Origin: Bombella apis
GTDB taxonomy: Bacteria; Pseudomonadota; Alphaproteobacteria; Acetobacterales; Acetobacteraceae
Reading direction: 5' to 3'
Assembly (NCBI RefSeq): GCF_018221685.1
Contig: NZ_JAGJTM010000005.1
Location: 347,264-411,263, forward strand
Length of the DNA stretch: 64,000 bases
The notes under the pieces: model-generated
What the model saw: only the letters and a program-made list of their open reading frames with translations
What the model was told of the DNA's origin: nothing
The model's database searches: none
Part shown: piece by piece, positions 27,868-34,446 of the stretch
Layout: each line of letters opens with the position of its first letter
How positions within the stretch are numbered: position 1 is the first letter of the stretch
Made by a program: the position numbers and the translations under genes

Positions 27868-28422
27868 ATAGCTAGACCGCCGTTTCACGCCGCCCCGAAC
27901 CGCGATGGGCCACGTGTCAATGAAGAGATCCGGGTGCCGCAGGTACGTGTTATCGACGCCGAAGGCGAAATGATCGGCATCATGCCGACGCGTGAGGCTC
28001 TTTCCCGTGCTTTTTCTGAAGGACTGGACCTGCTGGAAATCAGCCCGACGGCGGAGCCCCCGGTTGCGAAGATCCTCGATTACGGCAAGTTCAAGTACGA
28101 ACAGCAGAAGAAACGTAACGAAGCCCGCAAGAAGCAGAAGGTCATCGAGATCAAGGAAGTGAAGGTCCGCCCGGGTACGGGTGAGCACGACTTCCAGACC
28201 AAGGCCAAGGCCGTCCGCTCCTTCCTGGAGGAGGGTGACAAGGTCAAGGTTTCCCTGCGCTTCAAAGGGCGTGAAGTGGCCCATCAGGACCTCGGTGCCA
28301 AGATGATGCATCGCATCCGTGAGTCCGTGGAAGATATTGCCAAGGCCGAACAGATGCCTCGCCTTGAGAATCGCCAGATGATCATGATTCTGGCCCCGAG
28401 CAAGCAGCGGGACACCAAATGA
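27868..28422 (+). CDS. infC: Translation initiation factor IF-3, probable AUA start
   Basis: Binds the 30S subunit and checks start-codon pairing. The 184 residues show the N-domain (RVNEEIRVPQVRVIDAEGE), the signature AKILDYGKFKYEQQKKRNEA, and the C-domain (KVSLRFKGREVAHQDLG, MPRLENRQMIMIL). Start choice: an AGGAG at 27857-27861 is directly abutted by an ATG at 27862 (spacing near zero) but lies six bases ahead of an ATA codon at 27868, which opens the family-typical (M)ARPPFHAAPNRDGPRVNEE. infC is known in many bacteria to start at a rare non-AUG codon, which IF-3 itself discriminates against, giving autoregulation. An upstream ATG at 27811 is possible but lacks a site. Confidence 0.93.
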   Translation: MARPPFHAAPNRDGPRVNEEIRVPQVRVIDAEGEMIGIMPTREALSRAFSEGLDLLEISPTAEPPVAKILDYGKFKYEQQKKRNEARKKQKVIEIKEVKVRPGTGEHDFQTKAKAVRSFLEEGDKVKVSLRFKGREVAHQDLGAKMMHRIRESVEDIAKAEQMPRLENRQMIMILAPSKQRDTK

Positions 28423-28469
28423 TGTTTCCGGCCACCCTGTCCTGAAGGTGGCTTGAAACATGCTCCATG

Positions 28470-28507
28470 AAAACCCCCGGTCCTGCATGGCAGAGCCGGG
28501 GGTTTTT
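28470..28507. terminator. Bidirectional terminator between infC and metF
   Basis: Stem AAAACCCCCGG / CCGGGGGTTTTT around a 15-base loop, about 50 bases after infC and 70 bases after the metF stop on the other strand. Serves both convergent units. Confidence 0.88.
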
Positions 28508-28573
28508 ACCTTCATGACCCCACGTTGCAGCGCCCCTCCGGTGAAGAAGGAGCGCATGAGTACGGGAACACCC

Positions 28574-29452
28574 TCAGGCCACGTTCTCCACCAGAGCATG
28601 GCAGCGCTGGCGGCCCAGCAACGTGCAGAGAGTTGACGTGGGTGCGCTCTGATTGAGCGTGTAGAAATGGAAATGCTCCACCCCTTCATCTCTCAGACGC
28701 TGGCAGATGCGGTCTGTCACCACGGCACTCAGGCGGGAGCGGATCGGAGCCAGATCATCCACCCCCTCAAACAGAGCTTTGAGTTCCTCCGGCACGGAGG
28801 CACCGCACATCCGGGCAAAGCGCCATGCCTGCGACGCCCGACCTATGGGCAGGATGCCCGGCACGATGGGCCTGGTGATTCCTGCCTTCACGGCACGATC
28901 CCGAAAACGCAGAAAACTCTCGGGGTTGAAAAAAAACTGCGTGATGGCCCTGTCTGCCCCGGCATCAAACTTCTCCTTGAGATGATCGATGTCTGACTGG
29001 GACGACTCCGCTTCCGGATGAGTCTCCGGATAAGCTGCGACAGAAATCTCGAAAGGAGCAACCTTCTTCAACCCCGCCACGAGGTCTGCTGCATAGCGGT
29101 AGCCCTGCGGGTGTGGCACGTAGGGCGTTGCCGCCGCCCCTTTTGCCACCGGCGGATCCCCCCGCAAAGCTACGATATGCTTCACTCCATTGTCCCAATA
29201 GGCTCTGGCCACATCGTCCACCTCTCCCCGGGACGCATTGACGCAGGTCAGATGCCCCGCAAGAGGAGTCGATACCCTGGCCGACATCTGCCGCAAGGTC
29301 TCCAGAGTCCGTTCCCGTGAGGAACCGCCTGCCCCATAGGTGACAGACATGAAGCGGGGCTCATAAGCCGTGAGCCGCTGGGCGACACGCAGCAGAGCTG
29401 CGGATTTTTCATCCGTTTTCGCCGGGAAGAATTCAAATGAGACCTCAGGCAT
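28574..29452 (-). CDS. metF: 5,10-methylenetetrahydrofolate reductase
   Basis: FAD enzyme that makes 5-methyltetrahydrofolate, the methyl donor for methionine synthesis. The 292-residue TIM barrel has VSFEFFPAKTDEKS (residues 4-17), MSVTYGAGGSSRERT, LTCVNASRGE, VALRGDPP, ITQFFFNPE (with the catalytic Gln region) and PIVPGILPI. The frame extends 47 codons upstream into the regulator gene, but ATG 29452 has AAAGGA and gives the proper N-terminus. It lies 26 bases after the SahR-like gene, so regulator and enzyme share one transcript. Its product feeds MetE encoded divergently at 30725. Confidence 0.95.
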   Translation of the reverse strand: MPEVSFEFFPAKTDEKSAALLRVAQRLTAYEPRFMSVTYGAGGSSRERTLETLRQMSARVSTPLAGHLTCVNASRGEVDDVARAYWDNGVKHIVALRGDPPVAKGAAATPYVPHPQGYRYAADLVAGLKKVAPFEISVAAYPETHPEAESSQSDIDHLKEKFDAGADRAITQFFFNPESFLRFRDRAVKAGITRPIVPGILPIGRASQAWRFARMCGASVPEELKALFEGVDDLAPIRSRLSAVVTDRICQRLRDEGVEHFHFYTLNQSAPTSTLCTLLGRQRCHALVENVA

Positions 29453-29478
29453 GATGCCAGTTCCTTTTACATACGGTT

Positions 29479-30447
29479 CTACGTAACCCTTGATTGCTGA
29501 TCCAACGGCAAGCGGCCCATCCAGAGCTTCACCGTCAATTCTCCATCGAGAGAGACAGGGGGGTCTGCTTCCAGCCCTGCCGCCTCGAACCATTGTTTCA
29601 TGCGGTCATCACTGAAGCCGAGATACATGTGGGCATCCCGTGTGCGGAGTTCCTCACGGTCATGCAGGGCAAAATCCACCACCAGAAGACGCCCGCCGGG
29701 GCTGAGAATCCGGGCCGACTCGGCAATGACGGCGGCCGGGTGCTGCGCATAACGCAGCGCCTGATGCAGAATGGTCAGATCAGCCGAGCCTGCAGCCAGT
29801 GGCAGGGCATAGAAATTGCCCTGCCGCAGCTTGATCTCTTCTCCATCCGCCGTCCGGTTCTCTTCCAGCTTGACCCGGGCCAACCTCAACATGGAGGGGC
29901 TGCGGTCAAACCCGATGGCGCTTTCACACTGCGGGGCCAGAAGCTCGAGCATGCGCCCTGTCCCCGTCCCGATATCCACAACACGCCCGAGCGGTCCATC
30001 ACCCACCAGTTTCACGATGGCCGACTCGACAGATTCTTCCGAAACATGCAGGGAGCGAATCGCATCCCACTCCGCTGCATGAACCTCAAACCAGTCCTCG
30101 GCCTCACCCATGCGGACATTCCGCACGGCCTGGAGGCGTTGCCGGTCCGCCCGGCCCATCTCGTCATCATCCTCCTCGTGATAACGCCGCCAATGGTCCA
30201 ACGCTGCAAAAATGGGCTCCAGGTCATTCTCGTCCCCAAGGGCAAGAAAAACCCAGCTTCCTTCTTTGCGGCGCTCCACCAGTTCGGCCTCCGCCAGCAC
30301 CTTCACATGCCGGGAAACCCGCGGCTGGCTCTGGCCCAGAACCTGGGCCAGTTCGCCAACTGACAACTCCATTTCGCGCAGCAGGCGCAAAATTCTCAGA
30401 CGCGTCGGCTCTGCAAGAGCCTGAAAGATTATAAGAGCACGATCCAT
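29479..30447 (-). CDS. ArsR-type regulator fused to a SAM-binding methyltransferase-like domain (SahR-like)
   Basis: Likely transcriptional repressor of methionine genes. The 322 residues combine an N-terminal ArsR winged helix (about 1-85: FQALAEPTRLRILRLL, SVGELAQVLGQSQPRVSRHV) with a class I methyltransferase fold (about 110-322: motif I VVDIGTGTG at 156-164, FDRSPSML, LHQALRYAQHP, LSPGGRLLVVDF). This architecture is that of SahR, a proteobacterial regulator described as sensing S-adenosylhomocysteine and controlling methionine-cycle genes. Context agrees: it is co-transcribed with metF and divergent from metE. The start ATG 30447 lies only seven bases from a perfect palindrome at 30455-30478, suggesting a near-leaderless, autorepressed mRNA. 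Whether it still methylates anything is unknown. Confidence 0.85.
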   Translation of the reverse strand: MDRALIIFQALAEPTRLRILRLLREMELSVGELAQVLGQSQPRVSRHVKVLAEAELVERRKEGSWVFLALGDENDLEPIFAALDHWRRYHEEDDDEMGRADRQRLQAVRNVRMGEAEDWFEVHAAEWDAIRSLHVSEESVESAIVKLVGDGPLGRVVDIGTGTGRMLELLAPQCESAIGFDRSPSMLRLARVKLEENRTADGEEIKLRQGNFYALPLAAGSADLTILHQALRYAQHPAAVIAESARILSPGGRLLVVDFALHDREELRTRDAHMYLGFSDDRMKQWFEAAGLEADPPVSLDGELTVKLWMGRLPLDQQSRVT

Positions 30448-30454
30448 GCAGACT

Positions 30455-30478
30455 ATATATAATGACTTCATTATATAT
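30455..30478. promoter_or_regulatory. Perfect 24-bp palindrome, probable operator for the SahR-like regulator
   Basis: ATATATAATGA-CT-TCATTATATAT: two 11-base arms with a 2-base centre, no mismatch. It stands in the divergent control region between the regulator-metF unit and metE. It contains TATAAT on the minus strand that could be the regulator's own -10 box, so binding would block initiation. ArsR dimers bind such AT-rich inverted repeats. Confidence 0.75.
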
Positions 30479-30586
30479 GCAATATCTGTTGACACATTTA
30501 AAAAGCCCTGTCACTTCTGGTTCCCGAAGCACAGCCCGGCCTGTCTCCCCACCCCGTGCAGGAGATGGACCGGACGCTTTTCCCGG

Positions 30587-30603
30587 CTGCCTCCCGGAGG
30601 CAG
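30587..30603 (+). other. Hairpin in the metE leader
   Basis: CTGCCTCC-C-GGAGGCAG is a perfect short inverted repeat within the 246-base leader between the operator and the metE start. I checked the leader for cobalamin-box (GCCACTG), SAM-II and SAH riboswitch hallmarks and do not see them. Function unknown. Confidence 0.3.
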
Positions 30604-30724
30604 TCCCGATCTCATCGGTGGGGCAGATACCGCCCGCCCGTTTGCCTTTCTCCCCCGGCGGCACATCCCGCAGGGTGGTGGAAGGCAAATGGAACGGTGC
30701 CCACCCAACGCCAGGAGGCATGTC

Positions 30725-33055
30725 ATGACCGTACGCGTCGCAACACTGGGCTTTCCCCGTATCGGTGGTCGCCGTGAACTGAAAAAGGCTCTGGAAAGTT
30801 TCTGGGCCGGCAACAGCAGCGAGGCCGAGCTGCTCCAGACCGCCGCCAGCCTCCGCAAGGAGAACTGGACCCGCCAGAAGGAGCAGGGAGCGGACATCAT
30901 CCCCTCCAACGATTTCTCCCTCTATGACCATGTGCTGGATACCAGCGCCCTGGTCGGAGCCGTGCCGGATATCTATGGCCACAAGGGTGGCAAGGTGGAC
31001 CTCACCACTTATTTTGCCATCGCCCGTGGCCGTCAGGTCGCCGGTGGGGAAGAGGCCGGGGACCATGCCCACGACTGTTCCTGTCATCACCATGCCGCCA
31101 CCGATGTTCCCGCTGCGGAAATGACGAAGTGGTTCGACACGAACTATCACTACCTCGTGCCGGAATTCAAAGAAGGGCAGAGCTTCAGCCTCTCCTCCAC
31201 CAAGATCATTGACGAATACAGGGAAGCCAAGGCTCAGGGCATCGAGACACGCCCTGTCCTGCTGGGGCCGGTAAGCTTCCTGCTGCTGGGCAAGGCCCAC
31301 GGTGCAGCCTTCAACAAGCTGGACCTGCTGCCGGGGCTGCTCTCCGTCTATACCGAGGTGCTGCGTGAGCTGCGTCAGGCTGGGGCCGAATGGGTCCAGA
31401 TTGATGAGCCGACCCTGGTGCTGGACCTTGATGATGCCACCCGCAAGGCTTTTGCCCTGGCCTATCAGAGCCTCACCAGTGCCGTTCCTGACATCAGGCT
31501 GCTGCTGACGACCTATTTCGGCGGGCTGGCTGACAATCTGGAGACAGCCCTGTCCCTGCCGGTTCATGGCCTGCATGTCGATCTGGTCCGTGCCCCGCAC
31601 CAGCTGGAGGACGTCGTTGCCAAGGCACGCCCGGACCTGCTGCTCTCCCTCGGCGTGATTGATGGCCGGAACATCTGGAAGGCCGACCTTTCCAGAATTC
31701 TGAAGCACATCGCTCCGGTTGCCGCCAAGCGTGACATCATCGTGGCCCCGTCCTGCTCCCTGCTGCACACGCCGATTGATCTGGAGCGTGAAACGCAGCT
31801 GGATGCCGAGGTGAAGAACTGGCTGGCCTTCGCCGTGCAGAAGATTGCCGAACTCGCCACCATCGCCAAGGCCCTCAATGAAGGCCATGAGAGCGTGAAG
31901 GCCGTTCTGGACGCCTCCGATGCTGCTGCCGAGAGCCGCCGCACCTCCACACGCATCCATAATCAGGATGTGAAGAAGCGTGCCGCCCAGAAGGATGCCA
32001 AGCTGACACAGCGTCAGTCCGCCTTCCCCGTCCGCCAGAAGGCGCAGGAAGAGGCTCTGAGGCTGCCGCTCTTCCCCACCACCACCATCGGCTCCTTCCC
32101 GCAGACGAAGGAAGTGCGTCAGGCCCGTGCCCGCCACGCCAAGAAGGAACTCTCCACGCAGGATTACGTGGCCTTCCTCCAGAAGGAGACGGCATCCGCC
32201 ATCAAGTGGCAGGAAGAAGTCGGGCTGGACGTCCTCGTGCATGGCGAGTTCGAGCGCAACGACATGGTGCAGTATTTTGGTGAGAAGCTTTCAGGCTTCG
32301 TCTTCACCAAACATGCCTGGGTGCAGTCCTACGGTTCCCGCTATGTCCGCCCGCCCATCATCTTTGGTGATGTCTCCCGCCCGGCAGCCATGACGCTCGA
32401 CTGGTGGCAGTATGCACAGTCCTGCTCCAGGAAGCCGGTCAAGGGGATGCTGACAGGCCCGGTCACGATCCTGAACTGGTCCTTCGTCCGTGACGATCAG
32501 CCACGCTCGGAGACATGCCGCCAGATCGCCTTCGCCATCCGTGACGAAGTGCAGGACCTGGAGAAGGCTGGCTGCCCCGTCATCCAGATTGACGAAGCCG
32601 CCCTGCGTGAGGGTCTCCCCCTGCGCCGCAAGGACTGGCAGCATTATCTGGACTGGGCCGTGGAAAGCTTCCGTGTCACGGCCAGCGGCGTGCAGGACAA
32701 GACGCAGATCCACACCCACATGTGCTACTCCGAGTTCAACGACATCATCCAGGCCATCGCCGACATGGATGCTGACGTGATCTCCATCGAGACGGCACGC
32801 TCCAAGATGGAACTGCTGGAAGCCTTCACCGATCACAAATACCCTGCCGAAATCGGCCCGGGCGTGTATGACATCCACTCCCCCCGTGTTCCGTCCGTCG
32901 AGGAAATGGTCGAGCTGCTGCGTGCGGCAGAGAAGAAGGTTGCCCGCCGCCAGCTCTGGGTGAACCCGGATTGCGGCCTGAAGACCCGCAACTGGAAGGA
33001 AGTCCGCCCGGCCATCACCAACATGGTCAAGGCTGCCGAGATCCTGCGTGGCTGA
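30725..33055 (+). CDS. metE: Cobalamin-independent methionine synthase with a His/Cys-rich insert
   Basis: Transfers the methyl group from 5-methyltetrahydropteroyl-triglutamate to homocysteine. The 776 residues start with TVRVATLGFPRIGGRRELKK, contain AEMTKWFDTNYHYLVPE, and the C-terminal zinc site: QIHTHMCYSEFNDI (His and Cys), DVISIETARS (Glu), and WVNPDCGLKTR (Cys). Odd feature: between ARG (about 102) and AAEMTKW (131), where family members have a short loop, there is HAHDCSCHHH (114-123), a potential extra metal site. The start ATG 30725 has AGGAGG seven bases upstream; the frame is open further up but the leader there is noncoding. Regulated probably through the palindrome at 30455-30478. 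Confidence 0.95.
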   Translation: MTVRVATLGFPRIGGRRELKKALESFWAGNSSEAELLQTAASLRKENWTRQKEQGADIIPSNDFSLYDHVLDTSALVGAVPDIYGHKGGKVDLTTYFAIARGRQVAGGEEAGDHAHDCSCHHHAATDVPAAEMTKWFDTNYHYLVPEFKEGQSFSLSSTKIIDEYREAKAQGIETRPVLLGPVSFLLLGKAHGAAFNKLDLLPGLLSVYTEVLRELRQAGAEWVQIDEPTLVLDLDDATRKAFALAYQSLTSAVPDIRLLLTTYFGGLADNLETALSLPVHGLHVDLVRAPHQLEDVVAKARPDLLLSLGVIDGRNIWKADLSRILKHIAPVAAKRDIIVAPSCSLLHTPIDLERETQLDAEVKNWLAFAVQKIAELATIAKALNEGHESVKAVLDASDAAAESRRTSTRIHNQDVKKRAAQKDAKLTQRQSAFPVRQKAQEEALRLPLFPTTTIGSFPQTKEVRQARARHAKKELSTQDYVAFLQKETASAIKWQEEVGLDVLVHGEFERNDMVQYFGEKLSGFVFTKHAWVQSYGSRYVRPPIIFGDVSRPAAMTLDWWQYAQSCSRKPVKGMLTGPVTILNWSFVRDDQPRSETCRQIAFAIRDEVQDLEKAGCPVIQIDEAALREGLPLRRKDWQHYLDWAVESFRVTASGVQDKTQIHTHMCYSEFNDIIQAIADMDADVISIETARSKMELLEAFTDHKYPAEIGPGVYDIHSPRVPSVEEMVELLRAAEKKVARRQLWVNPDCGLKTRNWKEVRPAITNMVKAAEILRG

Positions 33056-33069
33056 AGGCTGAAAGAGAT

Positions 33070-33119
33070 GGAACCCGGCTTCGTTACCTAGCACGATCCA
33101 TCCAATGAAGCCGGGTTCC
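33070..33119. repeat. Long perfect hairpin downstream of metE
   Basis: GGAACCCGGCTTC / GAAGCCGGGTTCC, 13 paired bases with a 24-base loop, lies just after the metE stop codon. There is no T-run behind it, so it is not a standard terminator. The intrinsic terminator follows at 33153. It may protect the metE mRNA 3' end. Confidence 0.6.
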
Positions 33120-33152
33120 GGGGGGCGATTTAAAACAGTCTCCCCCACATGG

Positions 33153-33184
33153 AAAGGGCTCCCTCTCTGGGGAGCCCTTTTCTG
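33153..33184. terminator. Bidirectional terminator between metE and the MliC-like gene
   Basis: AAAGGGCTCCC-CTCTC-GGGGAGCCCTTTT, flanked by A- and T-runs, between convergent genes. Confidence 0.85.
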
Positions 33185-33223
33185 TATTTCCGCTTCCATT
33201 GCTGCAGGGCATCTGCCCCATGC

Positions 33224-33778
33224 TCAATGATCAGCCGTTTTCCCACCGGAAGGGACGACATGGCAGGAAAAGAACACATCATCCTTCCCCTCACGGGCAA
33301 ACGTGACCTCATCACCCTTCGACCACCAGCTATAGCTGCCTGCCACATATTTGGCACCATCAGCCGCCACGACATTGGAAAACACCAGCACACGACCATC
33401 CACGGGCAGAATGGCCAATGCCATGATATCTGCTGTCAGATAGGTCACCGTGAAACGGCCAGCAGGCAGGGAAGTCCGCAGGGACCGGACATCATCACCC
33501 GCCTTCTTCTCATCCAGGCTGCATGTGTAATCGACATCCTGCCGCCCCACGACCTCATCGGCCGGCAGGGGAATCAGGAGATGATTCTCGGCCTTCCGGG
33601 CTGGGACGGCCTTTTTGCGGGGTGATGGACTAGGCTTTCTGTCCTGTACCGGTGCGACAGACTGAGCCTGGAGAGACGCAGCCGTTTCATCACCTGCCAC
33701 GGCCTCATGCCCCCCAGTCCAGACCACGCCCAGCAGCAGCCCACACAGGGAGGCTACCTTCATCCGGTCATATGCCAT
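33224..33778 (-). CDS. Secreted MliC/PliC-like protein (C-type lysozyme inhibitor fold)
   Basis: 184 residues with a signal peptide (MKVASLCGLLLGVVWTGGHEAVAG after a short lead) of which the hydrophobic core is clear, a Lys/Arg/Pro-rich linker (RKPSPSPRKKAVPARK), and a C-terminal domain of about 100 residues. The domain shows VDYTCSLDE, FTVTYLTADIMALAIL, GAKYVAGSYSWWSKGDEVTF and FFSCHVVP, the Cys-Cys and Y-x(n)-YW-x-KG pattern of MliC inhibitors, which protect cells from host lysozyme. No lipobox is seen, so it is probably periplasmic (PliC-like). ATG 33778 has AGGAG nine bases upstream and overlaps the preceding gene by 11 bases. Confidence 0.68.
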   Translation of the reverse strand: MAYDRMKVASLCGLLLGVVWTGGHEAVAGDETAASLQAQSVAPVQDRKPSPSPRKKAVPARKAENHLLIPLPADEVVGRQDVDYTCSLDEKKAGDDVRSLRTSLPAGRFTVTYLTADIMALAILPVDGRVLVFSNVVAADGAKYVAGSYSWWSKGDEVTFAREGKDDVFFSCHVVPSGGKTADH

Positions 33779-34298
33779 CAGTCACGACTCCTCTCAGTTC
33801 GACACGACGTCTTGCGGCCCTGCGTTCTTCCTCCGGCGGACGGGGCTGGCAGGCCATGAAATACAGACCCGTCACAAACGCCAGCTGCGACAGCAGGCCC
33901 AGACGGTTCCACAACCATGTGGCCGGAGAAGACGGAGCCATGAAAACGGATATGGTCTCATAAACCAGAAAGGCCAGACAGATCAGCCGCAGGCTGCGCA
34001 TCAGCGGGCGCAGGGGATTGAGCGTGTTCGGCCTCACCAATGGGCGGAACCGCTGGAAGCCGACAAACAGCACGATACTGCACAGAAGTACCAGAACGGA
34101 CTGGACACTCTCGCTGATGGAGGCCCCGTACATCAGCAACGGTGCCAGAAGGCAGGCAAACTGGAGAACGACGGACCCAAGCTCAAAATTGATGCCGATG
34201 CTCCAGGCAGACATGGCACCCGGCAGACGGTCCGCAACGGGCTGGAACAGCCTGTCCAGAATGAAATCATCCAGTGCCTGAAGAACCCCCTCCTTCAT
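33768..34298 (-). CDS. Small four-helix membrane protein of unknown function
   Basis: 176 residues with about four hydrophobic segments: VVLQFACLLAPLLMYGA, VLVLLCSIVLFVGFQRF, LRLICLAFLVYETISVFM and LLSQLAFVTGLYFMACQ. The N-terminal 40 residues (KEGVLQALDDFILDRLF) are cytosolic and the tail is basic (RAARRRVELRG). I do not recognise a family. The start ATG 34298 has AGGAG six bases upstream; the open frame runs 115 codons further up but that part has no coding character and crosses the promoter region of the protease gene. It overlaps and probably is co-transcribed with the MliC-like gene. Confidence 0.65.
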   Translation of the reverse strand: MKEGVLQALDDFILDRLFQPVADRLPGAMSAWSIGINFELGSVVLQFACLLAPLLMYGASISESVQSVLVLLCSIVLFVGFQRFRPLVRPNTLNPLRPLMRSLRLICLAFLVYETISVFMAPSSPATWLWNRLGLLSQLAFVTGLYFMACQPRPPEEERRAARRRVELRGVVTDGI

Positions 34299-34446
34299 CC
34301 TGTCTCCTTTTCTCTGATACCATGCCATCTTGGCGTGGCCTGACTCCTGGCCGGGAGTATAACAGAACACACCCCTTGACGATATGTAACCAACACACCG
34401 AAAACAGACACAGACCCTTCCCCTGCTGAAAGGATGCGCAGCCCTC

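Noticed and set aside
30224..32242. A 672-codon minus-strand frame
   Set aside because: Antisense to metE and overlapping the regulator gene; no start context and no motif.
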